Source: Candidatus Nanoarchaeia archaeon
Lineage (GTDB): Archaea > Nanobdellota > Nanobdellia > Woesearchaeales > UBA10216
Reading direction: 5' to 3'
Assembly (NCBI GenBank): GCA_028279045.1
Contig: JANQSZ010000029.1
Coordinates: 1 to 40,194, forward strand
Length of the DNA stretch: 40,194 nt
The notes beneath the pieces were generated by a model. The model did no database searches. It was not told the DNA's origin and worked only from the letters and a program-made list of their open reading frames with translations. The stretch's first letter is position 1. Each line of letters starts with the position of its first letter. This document shows, in pieces, positions 21,522 through 29,411 of this stretch. Made by a program: the position numbers and the translations under genes.

Positions 21522-22379
21522 ATGTCGCTCGACGGATACAGAAGTGTTATAAATTCAACAATCTTTGCTGGTCAAATGAAGGACAAAATTCGACAGAAAT
21601 TAGAGATTCTTCTTGAGGAGGGAAAAAGTTTCAACTTCTCCAATTTTGCTATGATAAGTTTGATGGGGTATCCAGAATCATATAGTTCCGAGTACATCAG
21701 CTGGCGAACCCGAGTCTCAACCATCATAGAGAAGGCCTTTGGCCAGAGCAGTGCGGTTTATCAAAATTATCAAAAAGGGGGAGAAGTAAGAGTTCTGGGA
21801 TACCCCTCTAGCAATTTCAATAAAGCTCATGCGTACTTTCTAGGAGCAATTAGGTCAGGAATAGATTTGATGGACTTGGGTATTGGCAATGATGAAGAAA
21901 AAACTGCACCTAGTACAGCTTCATTGGGCAAGGAAGTCTTCATTGTTCATGGTCACGATGAAAAATTAAAACAACAAGTCGAAATATTCTTGAAGGAACG
22001 TGGCCTAACTCCGATAGTCTTACATAGGCAACCAGATGAAGGTAGAACTGTGATTGAAAAGTTTGAAAAGCACAGTAAAGTTGGCTACGCGATCATTTTG
22101 CTTACTCCAGATGACATCGGTTATTCCTCTGCAGAAGGAATTAAAGAAGAGAATGAAAGAAAAATCAATTTTAGAGCGAGACAAAATGTTATCTTTGAGT
22201 TTGGGTACTTTGTAGGCAAACTTGGAAGGGGCCGGGTGTGTTGTATTTTTAAAGAAGGGGTTGATCTACCAACAGATGTGTCTGGAATGATTTACAAAAG
22301 TGTTAAGGATAATGTTGAAGAGGTTGGCTTATCAATAATGAAAGATCTGAAGGCAGTGGGTTATTCAATTGCGATATGA
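21522..22379 (+). CDS. TIR-like predicted nucleotide-binding protein (PF10137-type, CAP12/PycTIR-like)
   Basis: 'KEVFIVHGHDEKLKQQVEIFLKERGLTPIVLHRQPDEGRTVIEKFEKHSKVGYAIILLTPDDIG...RARQNVIFEFGYFVGKLGRGRVCCI'. ATG 21522 follows SD-like GGAGGG; a TTG start at 21510 is also possible. Confidence 0.88.
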   Translation: MSLDGYRSVINSTIFAGQMKDKIRQKLEILLEEGKSFNFSNFAMISLMGYPESYSSEYISWRTRVSTIIEKAFGQSSAVYQNYQKGGEVRVLGYPSSNFNKAHAYFLGAIRSGIDLMDLGIGNDEEKTAPSTASLGKEVFIVHGHDEKLKQQVEIFLKERGLTPIVLHRQPDEGRTVIEKFEKHSKVGYAIILLTPDDIGYSSAEGIKEENERKINFRARQNVIFEFGYFVGKLGRGRVCCIFKEGVDLPTDVSGMIYKSVKDNVEEVGLSIMKDLKAVGYSIAI

Positions 22380-22528
22380 CTCATTGCATGGCTATTGTTC
22401 CGATAGAATTTCAAAGTTAACCCGATTTGATTGTGCTTACTGGGTCCAAACTAAATCGTATTACGTGGAGATTACTAATACAAATAGCAAAGCACTATCA
22501 AAGTAAGTTTATGAATTGAGGCACACTT

Positions 22529-23548
22529 ATGTTTCGTACGGTAAAAGCTAGGGTCAAAAAAATAACAGTATCGTCGCTGAGGTTTTGTGTACTAGTCTGG
22601 AATTGGTACTCTCTTCCTAATCTTTTTGATGTTAAAGTGAGACGAAAGGTTACTGAACTTGTGGTTTTTGTTGCACTAATAATTCTCTTGTTTCATTTTC
22701 TAGGACAACTATTGCCGATAACTGGCAGTGTTCTTCCGGAAGCTATTGGGGCTGATTCATGGGATTTGTTCACGGAATCGCTGGGGTGGATTGTGGGTGC
22801 TTTTCTATTGGTGTACGCCATAATTGTTCTGCTACGAAATGAAGTTCATGACACTGTGAATATATACCTGGTTCTGCTCGTCCTGTTGTTTTTGCTAGAC
22901 CCATCTGTGAGAGGAGCCGTTTGGTTTTGGGGTTCTGTGGTTCTTACTGCGCCAAGGGTGATCAATTCATGGAAGGCGCCCATTAAACCAATGGTACTGT
23001 TCGTAGTAGTTTTGTCATTACTTGTTTTGACGATAGGACTCACTTTCATTTCGAATAACTATGAATTAAACCCTTCCCTGATGACTGAACTAGATTGGTG
23101 TGATAACTTTTCTCCTTCGGCTACCTATTGGCTAAACTGTGGGACGCCCTCCAACAGAGTTGTGGCCGAAAGAGTACTATATTGCAATCTGCTACCTTGG
23201 GGCATTACAAACGTGTCTGCTGAAACTAGCATACTGACTAGTGAAGGCTTTGTTTTAGGTAATTTGAATGAAAGTTCCTCTAACGTTGAAATATTCATTG
23301 GTGACCACAACCCAGATTTTTCGTTCTTCTCCTTCGAAAGCACTGAGGTAATTTCATTTAAGATAACTGGGATCCAGGGTAACGAGCCTGTTTGCCTAGA
23401 AAAAAACCTAGCCTATGAATTTATGAGTGAAGAGGATTTGCAAGATAGTAAACAGAACTTTGTAACCTATCTATTCGCGTTGATGTTTATAACATTGTTC
23501 ACCATACCAAAGTTTGTGATTGAAGTAGCAAGGAAAGAGAAATCTTAG
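22529..23548 (+). CDS. Multi-pass membrane protein with about 150-aa extracytoplasmic segment
   Basis: 339 aa, about five hydrophobic helices (VVFVALIILLFHFLG..., LGWIVGAFLLVYAIIVLL, VLFVVVLSLLVLTIGLTFI, FVTYLFALMFITLFTIPKF). Confidence 0.7.
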   Translation: MFRTVKARVKKITVSSLRFCVLVWNWYSLPNLFDVKVRRKVTELVVFVALIILLFHFLGQLLPITGSVLPEAIGADSWDLFTESLGWIVGAFLLVYAIIVLLRNEVHDTVNIYLVLLVLLFLLDPSVRGAVWFWGSVVLTAPRVINSWKAPIKPMVLFVVVLSLLVLTIGLTFISNNYELNPSLMTELDWCDNFSPSATYWLNCGTPSNRVVAERVLYCNLLPWGITNVSAETSILTSEGFVLGNLNESSSNVEIFIGDHNPDFSFFSFESTEVISFKITGIQGNEPVCLEKNLAYEFMSEEDLQDSKQNFVTYLFALMFITLFTIPKFVIEVARKEKS

Positions 23549-23661
23549 TAACCTTCGCCTAACCAATATTAAGCGTTCTTAGGAAATCTTCCGAATTCTT
23601 CCCAACAATTCTTTTGAATCCCAAAGATAACTATTTATACATGAAAGATTCATCAAACGTC

Positions 23662-23766
23662 ATGAAGGAAGGCATATGGTATGTTAATTTTCAACCAACT
23701 GATGTAGCGTTCGATCCGTCGGTTTTTGATGAAGTCTTGAAGGAGCTTCATGAAAAACGACAGTAA
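23662..23766 (+). CDS. Micro-cassette 1, small ORF a (34 aa; 41 aa if started at 23641)
   Basis: MKEGIWYVNFQPTDVAFDPSVFDEVLKELHEKRQ; TATA (tttata) centred 25 nt upstream of this ATG; paralogous context at 23993. Confidence 0.55.
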   Translation: MKEGIWYVNFQPTDVAFDPSVFDEVLKELHEKRQ

Positions 23767-23911
23767 GTTTGTTCTGATGATTGAGCAAGATAGAAATACG
23801 TATAGTATGCGTTGGGGTAGTGTTGGCGTTCCTAAGGAGATTATTATGGCGAGACTAGAAGCCCTACTTCGCAGGTTTAAAGACGAGTTCTATAGCGATT
23901 TGAAGAAATAG
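23750..23911 (+). CDS. Micro-cassette 1, small ORF b (53 aa)
   Basis: MKNDSKFVLMIEQDRNTYSMRWGSVGVPKEIIMARLEALLRRFKDEFYSDLKK; similar to ORF b of cassette 2; overlaps ORF a by 17 nt. Confidence 0.6.
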   Translation: MKNDSKFVLMIEQDRNTYSMRWGSVGVPKEIIMARLEALLRRFKDEFYSDLKK

Positions 23912-23992
23912 CGTCGATTTTCCGACTCAATCTAAGCAAACATTAAGAACTCCAAAGATACTTATTTATACATGGAACAATCAAAGGGGAAT

Positions 23993-24097
23993 ATGAAATA
24001 TCTCAAACCTGGAGTTCTGTACTTAAGCAAGAACTACTCGAAGGAAGACATCCCCCGTATTAGAAAATTTATGGGGCTGGATGATGAAGACGAGTAG
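23993..24097 (+). CDS. Micro-cassette 2, small ORF a (34 aa; 41 aa if started at 23972)
   Basis: MKYLKPGVLYLSKNYSKEDIPRIRKFMGLDDEDE; TATA centred 25 nt upstream. Confidence 0.55.
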   Translation: MKYLKPGVLYLSKNYSKEDIPRIRKFMGLDDEDE

Positions 24098-24275
24098 ATT
24101 TCAATTCTTTATTGAGGACTTAGGTCCTGACTCACCTACGAGGTTTGGTTTTGGTTGGCAAGACGGCAATATTCCGAAAGAAGTCGTTCTCTCTATGACT
24201 GCTGCTTTTCTTGAAATCCAGAAGGATGAATATCAACGCTGGTTTGAAGGTAACTTGGGAGAACAATCAGAATAA
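24081..24275 (+). CDS. Micro-cassette 2, small ORF b (64 aa)
   Basis: MMKTSRFQFFIEDLGPDSPTRFGFGWQDGNIPKEVVLSMTAAFLEIQKDEY...; aligns with 23750..23911 product; overlaps ORF a by 17 nt. Confidence 0.65.
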   Translation: MMKTSRFQFFIEDLGPDSPTRFGFGWQDGNIPKEVVLSMTAAFLEIQKDEYQRWFEGNLGEQSE

Positions 24276-24285
24276 ACGCGTAGGA

Positions 24286-24582
24286 TTATTCAATTCTCAA
24301 ATCGATTCCAAACTTTACAAGTACATTGTATACAAGTGCTCCGACAAGTCCAGCAACAAACCCAACTACAGCACCGATTAGTGGCATGCCAATCAAAGCG
24401 CCAAACGCAAGTAACGTTCCACTACTCAGTCCAGGTGTTTCTGAAGAAGTCATCAGACCTGCACTCACGAGTCCATCAATGAGTAGCCCACCAAAAGAAT
24501 ACACTATTCCTGCAAGCAATCCAACACTGCCTATTAACACTCCTGTTAACTTCGCTGCACGAAACACGTTAAGTGTTGCCAT
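24286..24582 (-). CDS. Small Gly-rich membrane protein
   Basis: 98 aa, two hydrophobic segments. Confidence 0.6.
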   Translation of the reverse strand: MATLNVFRAAKLTGVLIGSVGLLAGIVYSFGGLLIDGLVSAGLMTSSETPGLSSGTLLAFGALIGMPLIGAVVGFVAGLVGALVYNVLVKFGIDLRIE

Positions 24583-24712
24583 AGGTGTTGATTGTTTTTG
24601 AGCTTATTATATCTTTCCCTATTCGAACATCTTCCGACGAGATCGGAAGTTTGCACAGGCCACTAGACACGTTACCGTAGCTGTTTTTAATGATGAAAGA
24701 ATAAAAGAAATT

Positions 24713-24837
24713 GTGCCGGCGTAGGCAAGTCTGGCAAGCCGCTTAGTTGAGAACTAAGTGTCCATAAGGACTCCTGGGTTCAAAAACTTTTCGGTCACTA
24801 GACTGGCCGGTGAGTTGAATCTCCCAGCGCCGGCGCA
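24713..24837 (+). tRNA. Class II tRNA, anticodon GAG (Leu), with T-loop intron
   Basis: GTGCCGGCG...CGCCGGCGC acceptor pairing, D-arm GGC/GCC, anticodon arm CTTAG-TTGAGAA-CTAAG, variable arm GTCC-ATAA-GGAC, T-stem CTGGG/CCCAG, followed by ACCA. T-loop TTCAAAT restored by removing 24785-24821. Confidence 0.8.
24785..24821 (+). other. Predicted 37-nt BHB intron in tRNA T-loop (position 59/60)
   Basis: TTCA/TGAA central helix, bulges AA|A and TC|T, inner helix ACT../..AGT. Confidence 0.65.
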
Positions 24838-25039
24838 CCATTCCAATAAGAATATTCTATTCAACACAATATTAATACTCGAATACTACAGAAACAGCAT
24901 GATACACAAACATCTTGTTGCAATTCGTAACATGAGTTTCGAAGAAATACATTCGTTGCGAACGTGTTACGATGCAGCGTGGGAAAGCGAAGATGAGTGA
25001 TGCACAACATTTAATAACTTCATTTGATTACATTTTTTT

Positions 25040-26194
25040 ATGGCAAGAACAGATACTTCTGACACTGAAGAGGGACTAAAAGCGGATGAACTTTCTGCTA
25101 TCGGAAAAAATCTCAGAGACCGATTCATAGTGGATGCATATGATTCTGAGGAAACTGCTTCAATGAACAGAATCAGTTTTGGTTTTCCGGGTGCTGATAT
25201 TGGTGAAATGACGCTTACAGATAATGAGCAAGTGATGGGTTCATTGCATCTTAGCTTTGGTGAGAAACCTGTAACAACTGCTGGGTTTTCTTTTTCTTAT
25301 GATGAAATTGTGGCAAATGCACTTGTACGAGCAACAGGACTTCCTTTTGAAGCGTTCTCCGACCAAGAAACTGGCGGAGAATTGGAAGCCATTGCAAATG
25401 GCGCAGAAGTGGGAGGGAGATACATTGGCAGGTTTGGTCGAAGTACTTATTCTCTTAAAGGGTCATCACACTCAGAACAGTTTGATCCCCGGGAATTTCC
25501 TGATAACTACGAGAGTCTTTTTTTAGAAACAAGGGGCAGTGCTTTGAATGCTATTAGAATATTTACTAAGCCTAGTGTGCAGGAACTCTTACAAGCTCAC
25601 GCCGAAATTTTACAAGCTGCAGAATCAGCAGTTTTCGAAAGTTTTGGTGAGTCTCCTGACTACAATGTTGCAAGCCGTATTTGGCAACCTGAACAAAGGA
25701 ATTCATTTGGACTTGAACTAGCAAAGGAGTCTGGTGCTGAATATGATTTTTTTGAGGAAGACAGGCTTCATAGATTTAGCATTAATGGATTTGGAGTTTT
25801 GCTGCAAAGATTTCCAACCGTAGGTTCTGAAGATGGGGCTCCACAAGATCCAGTGTATGATTCTGTTGATCTTTATGCCTTTGCCGGAAGGACAGAGCTT
25901 CACAATGCAGTTAGATCGGGAATTGTGCGCGGTGTTGCTTCAAAGGCGACAACCCTGGAAGGCAGAGACGCCAAGTATCATCTAATTGGACCTTTCTTGT
26001 CCCCTACTGAAGATTCACAAGTGAAGATATCAGTTCCTTTCACGAGTGGCGCGCCTCGATATGCACATGAGGTCACCGAGCAACTTGTAGGAATTGCTGC
26101 AGCTGCAGGAGATCTTAACGAGATGGTGGATGAACGCTTTGGTCAGGAGATCGGAAAAAGCCAGGCTGAATTGCACAGAGCTATTTCGTATTAG
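25040..26194 (+). CDS. Hypothetical protein (384 aa)
   Basis: Long ORF, no recognised family. Confidence 0.75.
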   Translation: MARTDTSDTEEGLKADELSAIGKNLRDRFIVDAYDSEETASMNRISFGFPGADIGEMTLTDNEQVMGSLHLSFGEKPVTTAGFSFSYDEIVANALVRATGLPFEAFSDQETGGELEAIANGAEVGGRYIGRFGRSTYSLKGSSHSEQFDPREFPDNYESLFLETRGSALNAIRIFTKPSVQELLQAHAEILQAAESAVFESFGESPDYNVASRIWQPEQRNSFGLELAKESGAEYDFFEEDRLHRFSINGFGVLLQRFPTVGSEDGAPQDPVYDSVDLYAFAGRTELHNAVRSGIVRGVASKATTLEGRDAKYHLIGPFLSPTEDSQVKISVPFTSGAPRYAHEVTEQLVGIAAAAGDLNEMVDERFGQEIGKSQAELHRAISY

Positions 26195-26877
26195 GATATG
26201 GGGCTGTTTTCACTTTCTCTACCGACCCGCACAAACCGTCCTGCTTCTGATTTTTCAACAATCAAGTAATAATCTCCTTTCTTCATTGTTGTGTACTGGT
26301 CTGTGTCGTAGACAGCAACAAATTCTTTTCCTTCGTAAAACAACACAACTGTATCTCGCGCATTGTTTGTTTTGAACGACAGTTCCATGCTTTCGTCTTC
26401 AAGTGATCGTCCATCGTGATAATCATAGTACACAACGCCAGGATATTGCGCTTCCAAGAATAATTTCTCTGCTACGGGTAACCGTTCAGTTAGAAGGTAC
26501 CGTTCATCAACATCACTCACGTAGTCATTAACCAAGAACGCAACTCCAACAAGAACAATCAGTACAATAACTCCGCTAGCTATTGCCCAAATTTTATCAG
26601 TCAACAAATATAACCCAATCGCCAATAAGAGTGCAGCTCCAGCAGCATAAAGAAACATCTCGTTTCCCATGCTAATTGTCTTCCCTGCTTCTGCAATAAA
26701 CACTCCAGCTAAGTCTTCTCCTGCAGTGATTTCTTGTGTAAAATTCCAGATTTCAATAGGTCCTTCTGCAAGAGTCAACCGCTGCAGTATCAAATAGGAG
26801 AAAAACACCAGTCCACCAGCAAGTAATGCAATAAAAGCAGCTAGTGACCGAACCATGATTTGTGTGTGATACTTCAT
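26191..26877 (-). CDS. Membrane protein (228 aa)
   Basis: Multiple hydrophobic segments in N-terminal half. Confidence 0.65.
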   Translation of the reverse strand: MKYHTQIMVRSLAAFIALLAGGLVFFSYLILQRLTLAEGPIEIWNFTQEITAGEDLAGVFIAEAGKTISMGNEMFLYAAGAALLLAIGLYLLTDKIWAIASGVIVLIVLVGVAFLVNDYVSDVDERYLLTERLPVAEKLFLEAQYPGVVYYDYHDGRSLEDESMELSFKTNNARDTVVLFYEGKEFVAVYDTDQYTTMKKGDYYLIVEKSEAGRFVRVGRESENSPIS

Positions 26878-26914
26878 ACTGTAGTTCAGTGTAGCTCAGA
26901 TTAAAAAGATTTGC

Positions 26915-27088
26915 TTACTTGTTTCGAAAAACAAAAGCCCCGATCAATCCCAATCCAAGCCCGATGAATAGTCCTGCTGGAATATTGCCTATCAAGAACC
27001 CAACACCCATTCCGAGGACTACACCTCCTCCGATGAGCAAACCAGTGGAGTCATCTTTCTTTTTTGCAACTGGTACTTTCTTTGCCAT
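26915..27088 (-). CDS. Small Gly-rich membrane protein (57 aa)
   Basis: MAKKVPVAKKKDDSTGLLIGGGVVLGMGVGFLIGNIPAGLFIGLGLGLIGAFVFRNK. Confidence 0.55.
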   Translation of the reverse strand: MAKKVPVAKKKDDSTGLLIGGGVVLGMGVGFLIGNIPAGLFIGLGLGLIGAFVFRNK

Positions 27089-27157
27089 ACTCCTAAAATG
27101 TCTTTGAATTATTTAAATCTTCACAATAATTATATAGCTCCCAACATTACAAACATC

Positions 27158-27361
27158 ATGCATCCAAAGCAACGCAAAGCAATCGCATACGTCATTATCA
27201 TTCTTCTTGTAGGTGTACTCGCAGCAATCATCCACAATTTCTTTTACGCTCTAACAGGAATTGAAGAAGCAGTGTTTTTCATCATCGGCGTCTCCCTAAT
27301 CTTCCTCGCGTTCCCAATATCAATAGCCTACGCAGGTTTCACATTCTGGAAGTACAGGTAA
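27158..27361 (+). CDS. Small membrane protein
   Basis: MHPKQRKAIAYVIIILLVGVLAAIIHNFF...; TATA (attatata) about 26 nt upstream supports this ATG over 27098. Confidence 0.6.
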   Translation: MHPKQRKAIAYVIIILLVGVLAAIIHNFFYALTGIEEAVFFIIGVSLIFLAFPISIAYAGFTFWKYR

Positions 27362-27392
27362 CTATTTATACTCCAACTACCAGATACATTCT

Positions 27393-27590
27393 ATGATTTT
27401 AGCGAAATGGTATGACGCAAAGAAGGACAAGTTGCAGTGGTACGACATTTCTTTGTTGAAGATTAGCATGGTTGCGTTTGGTTTGTTATTGGCTAAGCTC
27501 TACGCTCCAATACTGACCCTCGACACAATCTGGTATGCTGTCGTGTTCCTCGTACCGTCTATCTACTTGATGGTCAAAACACTGCGTTAA
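27393..27590 (+). CDS. Small membrane protein
   Basis: 65-aa hydrophobic ORF just upstream of 27592. Confidence 0.55.
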   Translation: MILAKWYDAKKDKLQWYDISLLKISMVAFGLLLAKLYAPILTLDTIWYAVVFLVPSIYLMVKTLR

Positions 27591-27591
27591 A

Positions 27592-28212
27592 ATGCTGAAC
27601 AAGCTCCTGATTATTGCAGGAATGGCTTCTCCGTTAGTGTTACTTGCAACAATCATCGCTTTCGGTTTCATTCTTCCCGATTTTACCCAGTCAAGTAATT
27701 ACATCAGCGAGCTCGGCGCGCGAGAAAGCCCCGTTCAACTTCCAGCAAATATTTTCGCATTCCTCATTCCCGGAATTCTCTATCTGCTCTACGGCATTGG
27801 CTTGTTCCGCGTACTAAACGATCATTGGGCAGGCAAAGTCGGTGGATTATTCATCATTCTTGGCGGATTAAGCATGCTGCTCATTACTTTTTTCCCGTGC
27901 GATCCTGGTTGTATTACAACAACGCAAGGCGGCGAACTACATGAGTTCTTCAGCGACAACGCGCTCTATTTGGCAATCGTTGCATTCGTCTTCTTTGCAT
28001 TATATTTTGCTAAGAGTAAAGACTTCGGTATGAAGTGGGTGTACGCAGCATTCGGTTTTACCATTAGCACTGCACTCTTTACTTATCTCTATTTAGAACT
28101 CAGCCATCTTGTTCCGTTCCCGCACATCGTCCAGAGATTAGCAATAGCAACACCGTTCCTGTTCATGCTCGTAACTGCAATTGTCATTTACAAAAAGAAA
28201 ATACAAAACTGA
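27592..28212 (+). CDS. DUF998-like membrane protein
   Basis: 'FTQSSNYISELGARESPVQLPANIFAFLIPG', 'FFPCDPGCITTTQGGELHEFFS' typical of DUF998. Confidence 0.7.
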   Translation: MLNKLLIIAGMASPLVLLATIIAFGFILPDFTQSSNYISELGARESPVQLPANIFAFLIPGILYLLYGIGLFRVLNDHWAGKVGGLFIILGGLSMLLITFFPCDPGCITTTQGGELHEFFSDNALYLAIVAFVFFALYFAKSKDFGMKWVYAAFGFTISTALFTYLYLELSHLVPFPHIVQRLAIATPFLFMLVTAIVIYKKKIQN

Positions 28213-28252
28213 TGAAGAAAATTTTATAAGTTACTTTTAGCTACTTCTCTTC

Positions 28253-28480
28253 ATGACTCTCGATGTAATCACAAGGTTTCAGGAAGGACGTAGGATTGCT
28301 AATGATCAAGTGAGAGACTTCAGAGATCCAGAGCATGCTCAGCTATCTCCCTACGCCCATGAAACTCGTGTGGAAGGGATAAGAAAGCCTTCTGAATCTT
28401 TGGGGTATATCGCAGGAATTGCTGAGAACTGCCTGAAACATCCCAGGACAATGTATCAGGTTTTTTTCCGTCAAGATTGA
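28253..28480 (+). CDS. Hypothetical protein (75 aa)
   Basis: TTTATAA centred 27 nt upstream of ATG. Confidence 0.5.
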   Translation: MTLDVITRFQEGRRIANDQVRDFRDPEHAQLSPYAHETRVEGIRKPSESLGYIAGIAENCLKHPRTMYQVFFRQD

Positions 28481-28540
28481 AACAACGGTTTAAATACCTT
28501 ATACGACGATTTTATATAGCGAATTCCACCACTTTTTTCT

Positions 28541-29368
28541 ATGAGTACACTTGAAGAAGAACTTGAATTTGCAATAAAAATTGCAAGAGAAGCGTGGAAA
28601 CTCGCAGAACCGATTTACGACGGTCCACGAATCTTTCCAAAAAGAAAGCCGGATGGCTCTGAAGTTACGCCAGGAGATTTAGAGATCAATGATTTTATTT
28701 CTACAGCAATTCAACAGACATATCCTTCGGATGGTTTAGTTACAGAAGAATCAGATGACAGAACTGTACAAGAAAGAACATGGTATGTTGATCCGATTGA
28801 CGGAACAAAAGGATTCATTAGTCGCAGCGGTCAATTCGCAATTCAAATTGGGTTAGCAATTGATGGTGATCCAGAACTTGGTGTTCTTTACGCTCCTGCA
28901 AATGGTGATTTGTATGCTGGTGTTGCTGGAAAAAAAGCACTACGAAGTAGCCGAGGAAGAACACATCAATTAACCGGCGGACAAGCTGCAGTTTCGTATG
29001 ATCGTTTGATGGATCGCATGCATCCTGACAGAAATCCTGAATGGGTAAAAGCGTTTGTTGATGAAATGGATTTTGGAACACACGCAAATCACGGAAGTGA
29101 AGGATTACGTTTCATGCGTCTTGCAGAAGATTCAGCTGATGTGCGAATCATGCATCGGAAATATCTCAACACCTGGGACATTTGTGGTCCGCAAGCAATT
29201 CTTGAGGCAGCTGGTGGTTGGGTAGGCAGTGTCGAAGGCACGCGATTCACATATGATTTGGAACCGAAAATACAGACTCCTCTTATCGCTGCACGCTCTC
29301 TTGAAATCTACCAACATTTCGTAGATGCGATCGAAGAAACTGGTTTTCTTGAGCATGCTCTAGCGTAA
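28541..29368 (+). CDS. Inositol monophosphatase / 3'(2'),5'-bisphosphate nucleotidase family
   Basis: 'WYVDPIDGTKGFISRSGQFAIQIGLA', 'TWDICGPQAILEAAGG' motifs. Confidence 0.9.
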   Translation: MSTLEEELEFAIKIAREAWKLAEPIYDGPRIFPKRKPDGSEVTPGDLEINDFISTAIQQTYPSDGLVTEESDDRTVQERTWYVDPIDGTKGFISRSGQFAIQIGLAIDGDPELGVLYAPANGDLYAGVAGKKALRSSRGRTHQLTGGQAAVSYDRLMDRMHPDRNPEWVKAFVDEMDFGTHANHGSEGLRFMRLAEDSADVRIMHRKYLNTWDICGPQAILEAAGGWVGSVEGTRFTYDLEPKIQTPLIAARSLEIYQHFVDAIEETGFLEHALA

Positions 29369-29411
29369 TATATGCAGAAGCTTTATATGCAAAAAGGGGT
29401 TAGATAGGCAT

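Noticed and set aside
14150-23594. 17-bp near-perfect inverted repeat (TCGGAAGAATTCCTAAG at 14150; CTTAGGAAATCTTCCGA at 23578) flanking RHS-TIR genes as transposon-like ends
   Set aside because: A 16/17 match between any two sites in a 40-kb window is expected a few times by chance; no transposase and no target-site duplication seen.
24641-24650. AGATCGGAAG resembling the start of an Illumina adapter
   Set aside because: Match does not continue (AGTTTGC rather than AGCACAC); explained by the local hairpin.
24713-24837. tRNA-Sec because of 9-bp acceptor and long variable arm
   Set aside because: Anticodon is GAG, not TCA, and the D-stem is 3 bp rather than the extended archaeal Sec D-stem.
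24758-25000. 80-aa plus-strand ORF
   Set aside because: Its first third lies within the tRNA gene and its intron; no homology recognised.
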